A stretch of DNA of 64,000 nt from Ischnura elegans. Taxonomy: Eukaryota > Arthropoda > Insecta > Odonata > Coenagrionidae. The notes below the pieces were generated by a model. That model searched no databases. It was not told the DNA's origin and was given only the letters and a program-made list of their open reading frames with translations. The position numbers and the translations under genes are program-made. The stretch covers positions 89,373,851-89,437,850 of the forward strand of contig NC_060256.1 in the NCBI RefSeq assembly GCF_921293095.1, written 5' to 3'. This document shows, piece after piece, positions 1 to 12,758 of this stretch (positions are counted from its first letter, which is position 1; every line of letters begins with the position of its first letter).

Positions 1-1148
1 ACCACAGAATTTGGGTGCAGTGGCAGAAAAATTTATTTTGCTTCCTTAATTATGGGGGAATAATGTATATCTTTATTTATTAAGGATAAATAACGTATAT
101 CTCCGCGGATGATTTTGAAATATTTTTTGAAGAAGGAAAAGATGCATCTTTGGTGATGCCCAGGGAATGTGGTTATAGTGTGTGGCTCTTGAGAACAAAG
201 ATACCCGTTCTGTATCGACAAAGGTGCAATGGCTGTTGAATGTACGCTAATTTAGAATAACTCGAAATTTCTAGCATCTATTTCTCGCAATTTTTGCGTA
301 ATAAACTCGATTATTTTAGACATATTTCATTTCCTAAGTATGTTATAGCGTTTACCAATCTTTCTCATTAGTAAAATATACTGGCAGCTGGATTTGGAAA
401 AAATATTCTAAGAGGTTTTTCGTGACTGAGAAAAAATTTATTGTAATGTAAGCGGTGCATGTTGATCTTATTTGCAATTTCAAGTCTTGCACAGATGCCT
501 GTTTTGACATCCTGGTTATTCACATGTTTAACATATTTTACTAACGTATAAAAGCTATAGATAGCCAGGACCTCCAAACAGGCGTATCAGTCCATCCGAG
601 AGTATGCTAATAATAGTTCTGGGGGTAGGAATTTTTTTAATAACTTATTTTCCTAGTTAAAGAATGTGTTTTGGGTTCTGCAAAATTAAAATTACAATGT
701 AAATATTACAAGAGCGACTGATCGGATCACAATTTATTACCATTCAGTTGTCTTCAATAACGATTCGCGTCTTTCATGCCGCGTTTCGAAAAAAATCGTG
801 TTCATGGAGTGGAAAAGTAGACTTTTTCAATAGTTTAATCGATGTCGTTTAAAATCTGATGATTACGGAAATTTTGGAATGATGTCATGGGCGTGATTTT
901 ATCGGTTTCAATCTGCTAAGAGGGAGATATTTTTGCAATTGCGTCCATTGTATGGAAAAACAGTAGTTTACATAGTTTGTTACTTATGTTAGTATGAATT
1001 GTGAGCCTCGGAGAAGTTGGTGACAATTAATTAAAAAGAGATCATTTGAAATTGCGTCGTCGTACTCGTAGGTCCTCCCTTCGTGGAATGGCCGGAGTCA
1101 TTTTATGCAGGCACACTCGGAGGTAGGATATCCTGTTACTTGGACAGT
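1..1148. other. non-coding, AT-rich, nothing recognised
   Basis: Open frames are short, stop-rich and show no family motif or convincing splice-bounded exon. I see no RNA gene or clear repeat here. Confidence 0.5.
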
Positions 1149-1187
1149 GGCGGTTACATATGGGGGCGCCCCCCATATGTAACCGCC
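1149..1187. repeat. perfect 18-bp-arm palindrome
   Basis: Two arms of 18 bp (1149-1166 and 1170-1187) are exact reverse complements around a 3-base centre. The arms run from GGCGG to GGGGG. The stretch is much more GC-rich than its surroundings and could extrude as a cruciform or fold as a hairpin RNA. No function is implied by the sequence alone. Confidence 0.85.
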
Positions 1188-2725
1188 CTTTGCGGGGCTG
1201 CCCGCATTGCCGATCATTGCAGAACCACGATATTAAGTTTTTTATATCATAAGATAGTAATGTCTTGTATATGCGTATAATCAGTTTAAATAAAAGTATC
1301 TTAAACTTTGCATGCAACTTGATTATTTTTCATTACGATATGGAGCTCAAAATATCTTTTATGCCCCCTTTTAAGTTTTTTCTGTATCCGTTTCTGTAAC
1401 CAAAATAGTATATAGCTTCTCATTCAAGATTGCCTTCGATTTATTCGCATGACAGTCAGCTTTTTTGGCGACTGGAAGTACATGTGGTATGATTGTGGCC
1501 GAAGAGTAGAACTTTAACTTCATAGCCGTTCGTTTTAATAAGTTAGATGCAAAACTCATTGCAATATTAAAAGCCCTCTGCGATATCTCTGATATTCGGA
1601 ATTCCAAGATAGGTTTCTTTGGATGAATTATAAATATGAGTATTAGATTTGGTAGTGCTCGCCTCCAGTCATTTCGAATCCTCTGCTTCTCATTGTCGCG
1701 ATGACTGCTCGCTGAAAAACGCATGGCGGATTGCCTGCGGGTGTGGTAAGACATACATTTCGCGTGGAGTTTTGCCCACGTGCTGGAATGCCCATTCCCG
1801 CACGAGTCGGGGTAAGTATATTCACTGCAAAGAATAATACTCCGAAACTTTCATTCTTCTTTTGTAGAATAGTGTTTTCCGAATTTAAATAAAGAAATAT
1901 CAGCAATCTTGACTATGAACTAGTATTAAATTGTTGGTAATTAAAGGGCGATGGAAACGGTAGATGATCATGGGATGGATCATAGATGATCAGGTAATGA
2001 AATATGAGACGAGTTCGTGTGATCAAGTGTGATGATATAGTCTACTCCTATGGGCATTAATTACGGTATTAATATATTTTGCGTGTTTTCGTATTGAATA
2101 GATTCGAACAGCGAAATTGCTGGCGTAGTATTATACTATCGTGAGCTTTCGTTTAATTTCATATTTTTCTCCGGGAAAGAAAATTGTATGGTTAAGCCAT
2201 TTAAATCTTATCGATTGGCATTCTTCAGCCAAATTATAAGGTGGCTATGATGATTAAATAATTACCATTGGATAATTGAATTTTCTTTGGTTTATTCTGA
2301 AAAAGCCTTTTTTGCCGATATTTGTTCGTTTTTTTTCTATGAATTTTTAATATTATTTTATTCATAATGCGTCATGTTTATTAATTAACTTTTCTTATGA
2401 AGGTTATTTATTCCTTATGCTATTTTAAATTTTCTCCGATATCATCCTGTCATGTCATTATATAAATTGAGTGGAGTAGCTGCGACTCCTCGGGATGATA
2501 ATGTGGTGGTTTCCCCTTGCCTTCCACATCGCAGTACTACAGCCGTTAAAGTAAATGTTACCACGCCCGCAGTGAAATGTGTGTCGCTGTACCGACCAGT
2601 ATGGTCTCCACCTTCGCACATGTGAAGAAGAGCTGCTGCCCTCTCCCCCGGGTGATGAGAGGCATAATTGTTGGCGGCCCCCAGTCGCCAAGTCACGGCA
2701 TCTTCACAGGTTTCGGTATCATTTA
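1188..2725. other. non-coding, possible dispersed repeat at 2440-2700
   Basis: No exon is recognisable. The part from about 2440 to 2700 is GC-richer, runs directly into the inverted-repeat unit at 2726 and looks like older SINE-like repeat sequence. I could not assign a family. Confidence 0.35.
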
Positions 2726-2790
2726 AAAGATTAGCTGATAGGAGAATTGAGTGGAGAGCTGCGTCAAACCAATCCTAGAATTGTTGACCA
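2726..2790 (-). repeat. dispersed repeat, copy 1 (inverse of 4530-4595)
   Basis: The reverse complement of this stretch matches 4530-4595 with a few substitutions. It includes the shared block GCAGCTCTCCACTCAATT. The two copies lie 1.8 kb apart in opposite orientation, which indicates a dispersed mobile repeat rather than local tandem duplication. The family is not identified. Confidence 0.7.
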
Positions 2791-3544
2791 GTGATGATGA
2801 TCATCATCATCCTGTCCAATGGTACTTATTCTCGAGATCAGCTTTTTACTAAAAGACCCAGAAAAAAAGGTATTTCGTTATCTTTTCGGTCGTTGTTAAG
2901 ATAGTTCCCAGTGCAAATTACGTTGGCGTTTGTTTTTCCAGGTGTCCTCGATGAATAAGAGTAATCCGTGGGCGTGAACCTAACCAGTCGACCTGAAAGA
3001 GATTTCTCCTTTCCTTTTCTTCGCAATGAACGATATCACTGTGACTTATTCGTGCTATTCGAGAGAAATTGAGGAATCGTCTGGGGTTTGTTTTGGTTTG
3101 CCGCCTGCGTGCCACCATGGTTTGTAATTCCTAAATTCATTTCTTTCCCAATTTAATGGCTTGAAATGAGAGTAAATATAAAATGAGCGCTAAAGTTGGT
3201 TGCTCAGTGTCCAGAGACAAGGGTCAACAATATAACACCCAGTGTCAATTTTACAATGGAAAATGGAAAAGGTCGTTGACTAAATTCTTATTAATATGTT
3301 TTAATGCAGCCCTGTTTCTTCTGCTTTGCGAATGTTACTAGTAGTATAAATTAAATTTTAAATTAAAATTAACTCCATGTAAAATTAATGCTGTCATAAA
3401 AACAAGCCGATTAGCAATCTTTCATATGCGTTAATGTCGGAGAGGAAGGATTGGGGATCAAGTGATCAGGAATATTTCAATGTCATTTTTTAATGTCGGT
3501 GTAGAAGCCGAAAATCGCGAGGTGAGGTTTTTGGATTAAAATCA

Positions 3545-3689
3545 GCTTTCTAGCTCGAGGACCGTTTATCGCAGAGAACATACGATAGCTACAAATTTTC
3601 TTTGTACAATACTTGTGATTCCTTGCTTTAAAATAAAGCAATCTTGTTATTCACAAATACAGAGTAAGTGCATAAACAATGAGAAACAA
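3545..3689 (+). repeat. 145-bp direct repeat, copy 1
   Basis: This stretch is nearly identical to 4773-4917. Both copies are 145 bp with only scattered substitutions. It contains TTTAAAATAAAGCAATCTTG. The nearly equal copies suggest a recent mobile repeat or a local duplication. Confidence 0.8.
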
Positions 3690-4529
3690 GTTTTGGGAGC
3701 AGCCAGCAAGAAAAATTTTATGAACAAGTTACCATCACCGATCATCATACATCGTGTCTTCATTTCAGCAAAAATCAGTCGCCCAAATATTTTCGCTCCG
3801 GTTTACTAGGAAAAAAAATGAGGAAAATAAAAGGAGCGACCTATGTGAAGCAAAATAAATGCAATTTTTTCGAGGAAATAACAAAATTTATAAGTTAAAT
3901 GTACAGAATTCATAAATCATTTTGAACGATATGCATAAACATAATTATCAAGTTTAGAAAACGTTCTGTGGAGATGATTTGGTAGGGTTACTGAGCGCCG
4001 AATAGTGAAACCTAATGTAGTATTTATCCATGCCTGAAACAAAGATACGTCCACTAACTGTTTATAAAGATTTTAACGGGATCTCCGTCCATTTAATTTA
4101 AGGAAAGAAAGAGGCTATTTGAAAAGGAGGAGCGAAGTATGATTCAATGCTTACTGGTCAATTGTAAATTTTTAAAATAAATTTTATTAAAATTTAAAAA
4201 AATCAAAACTGGCCAGAGCCTGATGGTTAGGCAACACACACGCGTTATCTGACTAGCCAGTTGTATAACGTTCAGGAAAAAAATGGGAAAATTGTAACGA
4301 GATGGCGAAAGACAAGGCCAAATATGACAAGCCGTTGAACATACCTGGCTCTCAATGCCCTAATATACTATATAAACATACAGCTGTGCGGTACTGAACT
4401 TCGTAATTTCATTCTATTTACAAAGCCCGTGGGTAATGAGGTAGCCAGAGGGTGGAGGGTTAGTATCAACAGGCGTCGGATGCGGTTTGACTTTTCGGTT
4501 CTAGTGCGAACAAGGGATCACGCCACCTC

Positions 4530-4595
4530 TGGTCAACAATCCTAAGATTGGTTTTTACGCAGCTCTCCACTCAATTATCGTATCAGCTAATCTTT
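4530..4595 (+). repeat. dispersed repeat, copy 2
   Basis: This is the plus-orientation partner of the repeat at 2726-2790. No coding potential is visible. Confidence 0.7.
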
Positions 4596-4772
4596 TCACA
4601 CCTCTTTCGTCTCTTTCACATCCTTCTTTACCTGTTCCATATATTTCATTTGAAGTCTTCCTTTTCCGTTCTTGCAATCTTCTTCTCCCTCGACGATTGT
4701 CTTCATCCGGCCATCACGTCTCAAAATATGGCCTATCAGGTTGTTCTGTTCTTTCATCAAGGTTTTCATGAG

Positions 4773-4917
4773 GCTTTCTAGCTCGAGAACCGATTATCGC
4801 TGAGAACATAATATAGCTACAAATTTTCTTTGTGGAATACTTGTGATTCCTTGCTTTAAAATAAAGCAATCTTGTTATTGACAAATACAGAGTAAGTGCA
4901 TAAACAATGAGAAACAA
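4773..4917 (+). repeat. 145-bp direct repeat, copy 2
   Basis: This is the second copy of the unit at 3545-3689, of the same length and orientation, 1228 bp downstream. Confidence 0.8.
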
Positions 4918-5435
4918 CTTCTCTTTTCTCCAACTCATCTTATGACTTCTTCGTTTCTAACTTGATCGATCCATTGGAAACTCATCATTCTTTTGAACCA
5001 GGTATAGTATTGCAACTTTTCAATGGATTTTCTTCCCCTCTCAATGTAGATTATGAGGTAAACTATGTTTTCAGTCTATTTTCAGCTCGTTCGGTTTTGA
5101 GTGGTTCATGGGCAAGGGATTATTTTGGGTCGTCCGCGAAGGTCTGACTCACTGATGGCATTTGCTCTCTTGGGCCGCACCGTGAGCCTCTCTACTGCGT
5201 GCGGGTGCCCAGTTTCTGACAGCCGCCCGCCCACCCGCGCAAGTGTTAAAAGCGCACGCGGAACGAAAAAGGGCTGAGCGTCTGCTTTACCTCCACCCAC
5301 CCTACTGTGACGTGCAGAAGTCGAACTCGACGCCAAACTGTCTTCCGAGGATCGACTTGGGTTGTAGCAGGGTTTCCTTTTACTGTTCAGAGTACGGCTA
5401 CAGCCTGAGTAGATCTTAATTACTAATTCAAGTAT

Positions 5436-5672
5436 ACCTGGACTAGCCACGGTGATAACTTTTACGGAGTCACCCGCAATGCACAAATTGTGCTGTGGCG
5501 CCATGCGCACGACCTGGACTGCTAGTCGCATAATATGCTCGGCAGTCCATACCACCTTGTCCGGTATAGTCCACAAATTTCGGTAGCTTAACTGGCTAAA
5601 GCACTCGGCCGGAAATTGAGGGATCCGGGTTCGAATCCCGGCCAAGACGAATGATTTTTCCTCTGCGGTTTT
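5436..5672 (+). mobile_element. composite tRNA-derived SINE, copy 1
   Basis: The unit starts at ACCTGGACTAGCC and is shared with 16041-16340. Its 3' half (5582-5649) is tRNA-like, with an A-box-like TAGCTTAACTGG and a near-perfect B box GGTTCGAATCC, that is, an internal RNA polymerase III promoter. The 5' half carries a second A-box-like stretch, TGGCGCCATGCG, so the unit looks like a fusion of two tRNA-like heads. It is not a functional tRNA because the unit lacks a proper acceptor stem. Confidence 0.65.
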
Positions 5673-6289
5673 TTCGCACTTAATTACTAAGTTACTTTGT
5701 ACTGTCCTATGTTATTTTATATTATTTTCCTTGCTGTTTAGCATTATACTCAAGTCACTGAACCAGCCATTATTAAACTTTGTATTATCATGCGCCTTTC
5801 TCTTGGGCTACAACCGTGTTGCGGTGGAAGAGCTTGCGCGTTCCTGATCCCTAGAGATGCACTGGCGGGATTTATTAATTCTATATTACTTCCGGTAGGT
5901 CCACCCATGCCAGGTAGATCGAAGGGTGGGAGCCAGACGAAAGGTAGCCGACGTGATGGTGTCGCGTAAAAAACATTGTTGGGATGGAAGTGGGAAACCC
6001 CACCAACTATCTCTTCCCTGAAAACATGGAGTACAAAAGATACTCCATGGAAACATACCTTAACCTTTCGGTAGAATACTTAAATAATGATAACTATTAT
6101 CATATGAGATTATTGTCCTACGTTATCGAGTGAACCTAGAAATATTCAATTTGGAAATATTTAGTCTCATAAGTTTAATTATAATGAGATACTTCCTAAG
6201 TATACGCTCACAAACTCAGTGATTCAATCTGAAGATTGGTTTCGATAGTTGAAGGTAGAGCTCGTCATATACTAATCCACTGGAGGAGC

Positions 6290-6425
6290 CTGGTCCTATC
6301 ACTATGCCACTTCGCTTTTCAAGAAAGTTTTTTTAGGCTGTCCGCAGGATTTACTCGGGCCTTGAATCCAGGACCTTGACTGGTACCCGAAGATGAGTAG
6401 CCTAACCCTTTACCCTCCGGGCCTA
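6290..6425 (-). mobile_element. tRNA-derived SINE fragment
   Basis: On the minus strand there is a B-box-like GGATTCAAGGCC and an upstream A-box-like region at usual tRNA spacing. No acceptor-stem pairing supports a real tRNA gene. The call is tentative. Confidence 0.4.
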
Positions 6426-7660
6426 CTCTTTAGGTACAGTCACTTTATAAAGTTTTAGGACAAAGGTCGTGGCGCCACTTCTGCTCCTCGAGGAAATTTA
6501 GTTTCCCTTACTACTTTTGTAGTAAATACCGCAAATATTTCGTTTGCGCGCGAAGATATAGTCACTCAGAGGGAGGAATTACTTGCAAATGTATAATTCT
6601 GTTTCGATTTATGCTGGATTTAATGATTACTTCGTGTGTATTGTATGCGTACTTGTCCCGGTTTTCACAGTTGGTTTTTATTATATGCATTACATATAAG
6701 ACTAAAATCGCAATAAGTCGCTGTGTCCTGGAGGCGTAAACGTGCTGCTGTGAAGGTAATAGTTGTTATATCGATTCTCCGTCGCGGAAAATATTTTTCT
6801 TGTATTTTTTCAGCTTGTTCACTCGTTTTGTATTTTAGGGTATTGTGTGAGGGTTGTTTCCTTTTGTTTGACGTTCCCTGTTAGGATTTCCCGCTTTTTC
6901 CTAAATGCAACGTGCAAGTTAATTTTCGTACGTGTGTTGTCGAACCACCAGGCCATGGCTTTGTTGATAATTTACGTTAGGTGTATGAAAGGCCAATGTA
7001 TTTAAATCTTTGAGGAGATCGAAGAGGGAATCGAACGGAAATAAGTGGTACGCTCATGGTAATCACATAACAGTCAATTACACGTATTAATGAGTTCTTC
7101 TATCTGAACATGGTTAATTGCCCTTATTTCAAAGTTTTTGGCAAAGTCCAACTTAGCATCTCTGTCCCAACCATGTAAAACATAAAGAATAAAATCAGAC
7201 GCGTGATTTTGATCACTTGAGGGCTTTGAAGACAGGCTTGTCAGTTTAGGATTTCTTATGTTCCATGATTATTATATGCAATTTCAATCTGTTTTGCAGC
7301 AAATACAATAGGTGTATTACCCTTATAAATAAATCCCCCTCTCTCATTAGCTCTATCCTTAATTTCCCTTGGCATTACACAGGGTGTCCGGTGATCGGGA
7401 AAATCGGGACTTACGCATGGATTTTTAGTTCCTGGAATTGTGCATGAATCATTCATAAATTTTACTTCAATCTGGAATTTCAACATCTTTCATTTCAAAT
7501 TCATTTCACCAAAAATTTTCCCAGTTCAACACCCATTTTTATTTCTTTTTTTTATTTTATTTTTTTTATTTGAGACAGTTTTATATACATGTATGCTGTA
7601 CAATGTGTAGATTACATTTTAAATTGCACTTTAGGAAATCATATATAACATATTTATAAT
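6426..7660. other. non-coding, nothing recognised
   Basis: AT-rich sequence with short frames only. No motif, exon or clear repeat was seen. Confidence 0.5.
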
Positions 7661-7901
7661 ATATCACAAAAATATCCCAGGTTAGGTACACACAGTAAAA
7701 GACTCAATAAATAAAAAAAACTCACAGGACTAAATTTTCGGTGGAACCATCCACCTTCCTCAGAGTTACGAAAATGACTAAAAAAAGTCTTTTTCATAAC
7801 TCTGAGGAAGGTGGAAGGTTCCACTGAAAATTTAATCGTGTAAGTTTTTTTCTTTATTGTGTTTAACTGTGTGTACCTAACCTGGGACATTTTCATGATA
7901 T
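7661..7901. repeat. long fold-back repeat built from Penelope-type tails
   Basis: The two halves are reverse complements over about 115 bp each, meeting near 7785. Each arm carries a hammerhead-like core, CTGAGGA then a GGTGGA/TCCACC stem then GAAA, at 7728-7763 (-) and 7802-7837 (+). The arm sequence resembles the tail of the Penelope-like element at 63.8 kb, including the shared run ACTCTGAGGAAGGTGG. I infer two head-to-head Penelope terminal sequences. Confidence 0.8.
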
Positions 7902-8842
7902 ACACCCCATCGAGGAACATCTTGAATATATATAATATCTATAACACTTTAAATTATGATTAATGTCTTGAGATGCCTAGTGAGATTAAGCGTAAAATTT
8001 CTATTACTAAGTGTAAGTCTTTAAATTGGGAACATAAATTAAAACATAAATATGATATTATGTAAAAGTATTAAAGTAATATTGAGTGTTTTAAAATCCT
8101 TATCTATTACAGTATTCACGAAAGATAAACCTGAAATTATGCTTGAATTTTTCTACTTTAATTGGCTTGACACCGTGTTTTTTGAAACCCATATAGGAAA
8201 TTAGTTTGGCGATAAGTGATTGCACAATCAATTTCGATTTTTTTTTTCAGTACAATATTTAGGCAGTTCGACACTTGTTTCCGTCAGTTCCGTCGTTTCC
8301 TCTTTCGCCGATCCGTGGCATCAAATAAAATGAATTCCGAAGAACCTTGTTGTTTTGCTCCCAAATCATTTTGTGTCGTCCGCGAACATCGTTCCGCGTT
8401 TGGCCCTCTTCCAACTCGTGTGAGAATTGTTGGCAGCTTACAAGCGTTTAACTGCCCTCTTAATTGGATGGGTTGAGTTTTTTTTCGAAGCAACGACACA
8501 GTGAGTGCTTCTAACAGATTTGTTACGTCCCGGCAATTTGATTACGCTTATCCGTTACACGCGCGCGAGATATTGCTGTCGACAGCAGGCGCGGGAACAA
8601 TATCTCTTAATAAGTTCCGTGGGTGGTTCTTATCATCACGACAGCTACGACCCAGTCCTTAAGTCGGATGCAATATGTGCAACTTGGGTGCTCCTCTTGC
8701 ATGATACGTGAAAAGTAGGACATGCCAACGACAAAGTTTCCACATGTTTACGTATCTTAATTTAATCTTTAATTTTCCCAATGGCATCAAGTAGATTTTT
8801 CATGCAGCGACTCCCTTGATTTGTGTGGGAGAAGATGAATGC
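7902..8842. other. non-coding, nothing recognised
   Basis: There are short frames only. The sequence around 8270-8600 is somewhat GC-richer, but neither strand shows a domain or splice-bounded exon. Confidence 0.45.
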
Positions 8843-8846
8843 TTAA

Positions 8847-9069
8847 CCCTCTATGCCCTCTATTTTTTACATGTGCACGTGCAGAGATCTGACAGAGAAC
8901 GCCCTCAGGAGGGGAAAAAACAAACTAAAAGTAATACATGAGAGGGGATTGGGTAGGCTAACTGTTACTTTGAAGTCACAATGGTATACAGAGGCCAAGA
9001 AATGAAAAAAATAACAAAAAGTGCATAAATGCGGTATGTTACCTCAAAGTCACCCTGGGGCATAGAGGG
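8847..9069. mobile_element. piggyBac-like TTAA miniature element
   Basis: A 223-bp unit lies between two TTAA tetramers (8843-8846 and 9070-9073). Its ends are inverted: CCCTCTATGCCC on the left and GGGGCATAGAGGG on the right. TTAA target duplication with CCC...GGG termini is characteristic of the piggyBac superfamily. No transposase is encoded, so it is non-autonomous. Confidence 0.8.
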
Positions 9070-9073
9070 TTAA

Positions 9074-10623
9074 ATTTTCCATATGTTCTATGCTTGTTAT
9101 TCATAAGAGTTAGGTACCGGTGTTTGAAAACTCGATTTACGTGAATGCTCTGAGAACTTACAATTATCCTAAAAGATTTTTTATAACAAATACTTCCGAT
9201 TGTTTCTCTCGTATATTTTATGTCAGTCATCAGAACGTGTCATAAAAATAGTGAAACACCCTTAGGAACGTTTAAAATCTCTTGTGTTCAATCACTGATT
9301 ATGCACTTAATGCACGTAATGTGCCTTTACCCGTTAAAATGTACTGTCGTGGGAAAAAACCGTAAAGCATATGCTTTTCTTAATTTCGTCCATCGTGTCA
9401 TCACCGCATAGTTCGTGAGTTTCTCGTCTTTTCATTAATGTGAATTCCACCGTCATTCAGCCGTTATTATCAACATGCACTTCGCTATGTTCTGAATCAG
9501 TGGTTCCATAATACTTTTTGTCTTTTACCTTATTCGGGCAAAACTTTAACGTCAAAATAAAAAGGTTAAGTTTTTATTTACGGACGAATCTCTCCCGCTT
9601 ACCCAGTCTTATTTGTTTCGAATAACTCATTAAAAACTTACGTTAAGGTGTTAAAAAGTTTCAAAGTATACAATTTAGAGCCTTGTCAACATTTGCCTTC
9701 ATGACAAATTTAAAAATTATGCCTCAACATTTTCTCATGAGCAATATCTTGATATTTGAGATACTGGCTATTGCTTATTAAGGTCTACTCTGTATGGTCT
9801 GAAAATTTCAAGATAGTGAAAGTTAGTTAGTTTAGAAAGTTTGTTAGTTAGAAACGTTAGTTTTAAAAGAGTAATTCGTCGTGAAAAAAAATAAAACACG
9901 AACGATCGAGAGGTAATAATGCGTCCTGCTTACAAATATTTTATTTTAGAATATATAATTTTATCGGGGCACAATTTTTCGTCTATCATAAAATAGGAAT
10001 CTTTGTGAAATGTGGCCTTACGTATCTCTAAATAATGGTTTATTCGATTCAAAAATTTGGCCATGGTCAAGACGCTAGAGGTTTGGGAATACTTCTCTAA
10101 ACATTTGGAAGGAATAAATATGTATATTTTATATCTGGACTCGTTACCGTAGCCATTTTTACCCCAGTTGAATACGCTGATCAGTGTTCTGACGGATACT
10201 ATGCTGAGTAGTAACATTTTAGTGGGTACCTAGCTTTGATAATATAATCTAACCCAACTTTAGGAATACAATCTAACTTATTTTTATGTTTTAAGGGAGT
10301 AGCTCTGTTTTTAGGTGGGTTTGATTGAGATCGAAGGCATCTCTAAACAACGGTAATCAATGCCTTAGACAATGTTCCTACCCTCGGGTTAGTAGAATCT
10401 CGAGAGAGACTTTCGTGCCAAGACCTCGTGGGTGAGGCAACTGAATTGATTGAGTTAGCTCGTAAAAGCTGAAAACACGATCTTTGCTCACAATTACTAA
10501 TCCGTATGAGAGTTAGGGACTGATTAAAAAACAAATAGTGGCACTGCTAGGTGAAGCTGATCTTAATTTTGAAGTTTTTATAACTGATGATTTCAGGCTT
10601 AATTGTGTGAAATCTTTCCACAA
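9074..10623. other. non-coding, nothing recognised
   Basis: No exon, RNA gene or repeat was recognised on either strand. Confidence 0.45.
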
Positions 10624-10770
10624 TGGAAAATGAAAGAATACACTTTGTTAGGTTCACTAATATATATGAAACAGCACGACCCGGCTTTCATGTAACTATG
10701 CTGTGAAACTTGGGTCGTGATTTTTCAAATATATTAGTGAACCAAACAAAGTTTGTCCTCTCCTTTTTGA
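10624..10770. repeat. imperfect fold-back element
   Basis: The arms are about 60 bp and share the core GGTTCACTAATATAT with its reverse complement, then GAAA and CACGACCC blocks. The loop is short, near 10694-10710. It looks like a fold-back miniature transposon with no coding capacity. Confidence 0.7.
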
Positions 10771-12750
10771 AGTTTTTGTTCAAGAGACTTAATTGCCATA
10801 TATCGCTCTTCATTTGCGTCGTTTCTGAGCCTGCCTTACGTCATATAACTTATCTTAACGGTCTTCATTCCTAGCACGGACAAGATTCGGTAGATTTGAG
10901 GTCAAAAATGCGTTGCCAATGCCCAATAGACGAACTAAATAAATAGGCGACTTCCGCTAGTCTTGGGGAAAGTGGAAAAAATTTAATTTAGTATCGTTTT
11001 CTGCCTTCTTACTGTTGTTCGATTTTTTAAAAATTAGTTATGTAAATCTAATTGTCATAATTATTTCGGATACATTGGCATGTTTAAGTTAGATTTATCT
11101 CTTACCGGATCGCTTTTTAAATCCTCAAAATCAATTTTATGTCCTGTTAACGGATTTCACATAGTAGTTTGATGCTTACCACGCCTTAATCATGCCTTGA
11201 ACATTAATAATAATTCATAAGTGATCCTCAAAAAAAAGGTGCTCTTATTAAGCATAAATTCACGGAGAAAGTTTAAAGGATAACACAATTGACGCTCGAA
11301 ACCGTTAATTCACCCATAAATTCACCAAAAATCACATATTTGTTTTCAGATGCGCGCCTCAAAAACCCTGTTGGCTTTTGGTATTTTGTCGTATCGATTG
11401 TCATTTTTCTTCGGTTGGAAGAATGCTTAGGCCAACTGCCTGTTGAATTCCATTCATTTCCGTTCGAATTTGGCCTGAACACAAGAAAAATGTTGGCAAA
11501 ACTCCATCCGCGCTATATCAATCAATGGGGAAGCAGGCTGTCTTGAAAATATTGAATTTAATGGCACATTCCTCTCCACCCAAACTTCACGACCGCGTGA
11601 GGGTATGTTTAACGAGCACTTTACGAAATATATTTCAGAATCTCTGTACTTGAATTTGTTCTTAATGTTCGCCACAAAATTCGTTTATCTTAAGTCGCAG
11701 AAATAGATCAAGCCTAAACACGGTGGGTGCAGTACAGCAGGGGTGTATTGCACATATAATCGCTAAATTCATTCGAAAAAGTCTTACAGAGTCGCGTCCA
11801 AAGGTGATCTTGGATGCTCCTTCTCGCTGTGTTGTAAATCTTCTCCAAGAAACTTCTGTCGTATATTACTCTGCCATTGCTTTAAAGCTGTGATCGTTCA
11901 TAAAAGAAAGAGCGATTTTGGTTTATCCCATCCTAGTGGTGAAATATCGTCATGGAATTGAATCACATATGTTTTAGAAGTCAAGCGCAGGTAAGTATCG
12001 TGGTTTTTCTTGGGCTAGGCTCATCATATAAGCGATAAAATTGAAACTAGAACATAATTTTAAATGGAATTTTCAAGAGCTACAAGTTATTCGCGATTCA
12101 ATCGTTGTGACGTCACATGGTAGCAGGGGTGAGCCCAGTGTATATATGTGGTACATTTCTCCCTACCTACCCACCACCGCGACACGTTAAGGTTATATGA
12201 AGAAAATCGTAAAGAAGAAAGATAGTAGAAACTATTTAGTGGAACGTTAAAAATGGAATAATTGATTTTGAAATTATAATCTTCATTATATTATGTATTG
12301 TTATGCTCGTTATTATAGATTAAATTGTGTAAAAGGTATTCGTTTTTACAGTAGTATCCTGTAGCTCTGATTTTTATCAATTATCCTCCCAAAATAAATC
12401 CTTGGTTCGTCCCTACATCACAGTAACTCATCATGCACCAACATTCTCCGTTAATTTGACTGTATGCGTAGATGAAAGACAAAGGCGAAGCCAACAGCGC
12501 ATCCCAGTTCTATTTTCTGTTGCTAATACAAAGTTGTCTATGTCGGTATTTTTGTCGTTCGGCAACGCCTGAAGCGTTTGAATGGATGCGAAAGCTCTTG
12601 AGCTCCTTGGCAGACTAGAGCACTGTAATTCTCTGGGTTTGCGCCTTAATCCGTGTATATTTCTGTGCAGATGTAGTTTGTTTATAATATTTTGTCTAAA
12701 AATGTTGCAGTGCAGATTAATGCCACTGCCTCTCCCCTTACAAAAGTATT
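10771..12750. other. non-coding, nothing recognised
   Basis: The longest frames are under 110 codons and show no homology I recognise. No splice-bounded exon is convincing. Confidence 0.45.
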
Positions 12751-12758
12751 GTTTCAAG

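Noticed and set aside
5582-5649. tRNA gene candidate with clear A and B boxes
   Set aside because: It has no proper acceptor-stem pairing, is embedded in a repeat shared with 16041-16340, and is better explained as a SINE head.
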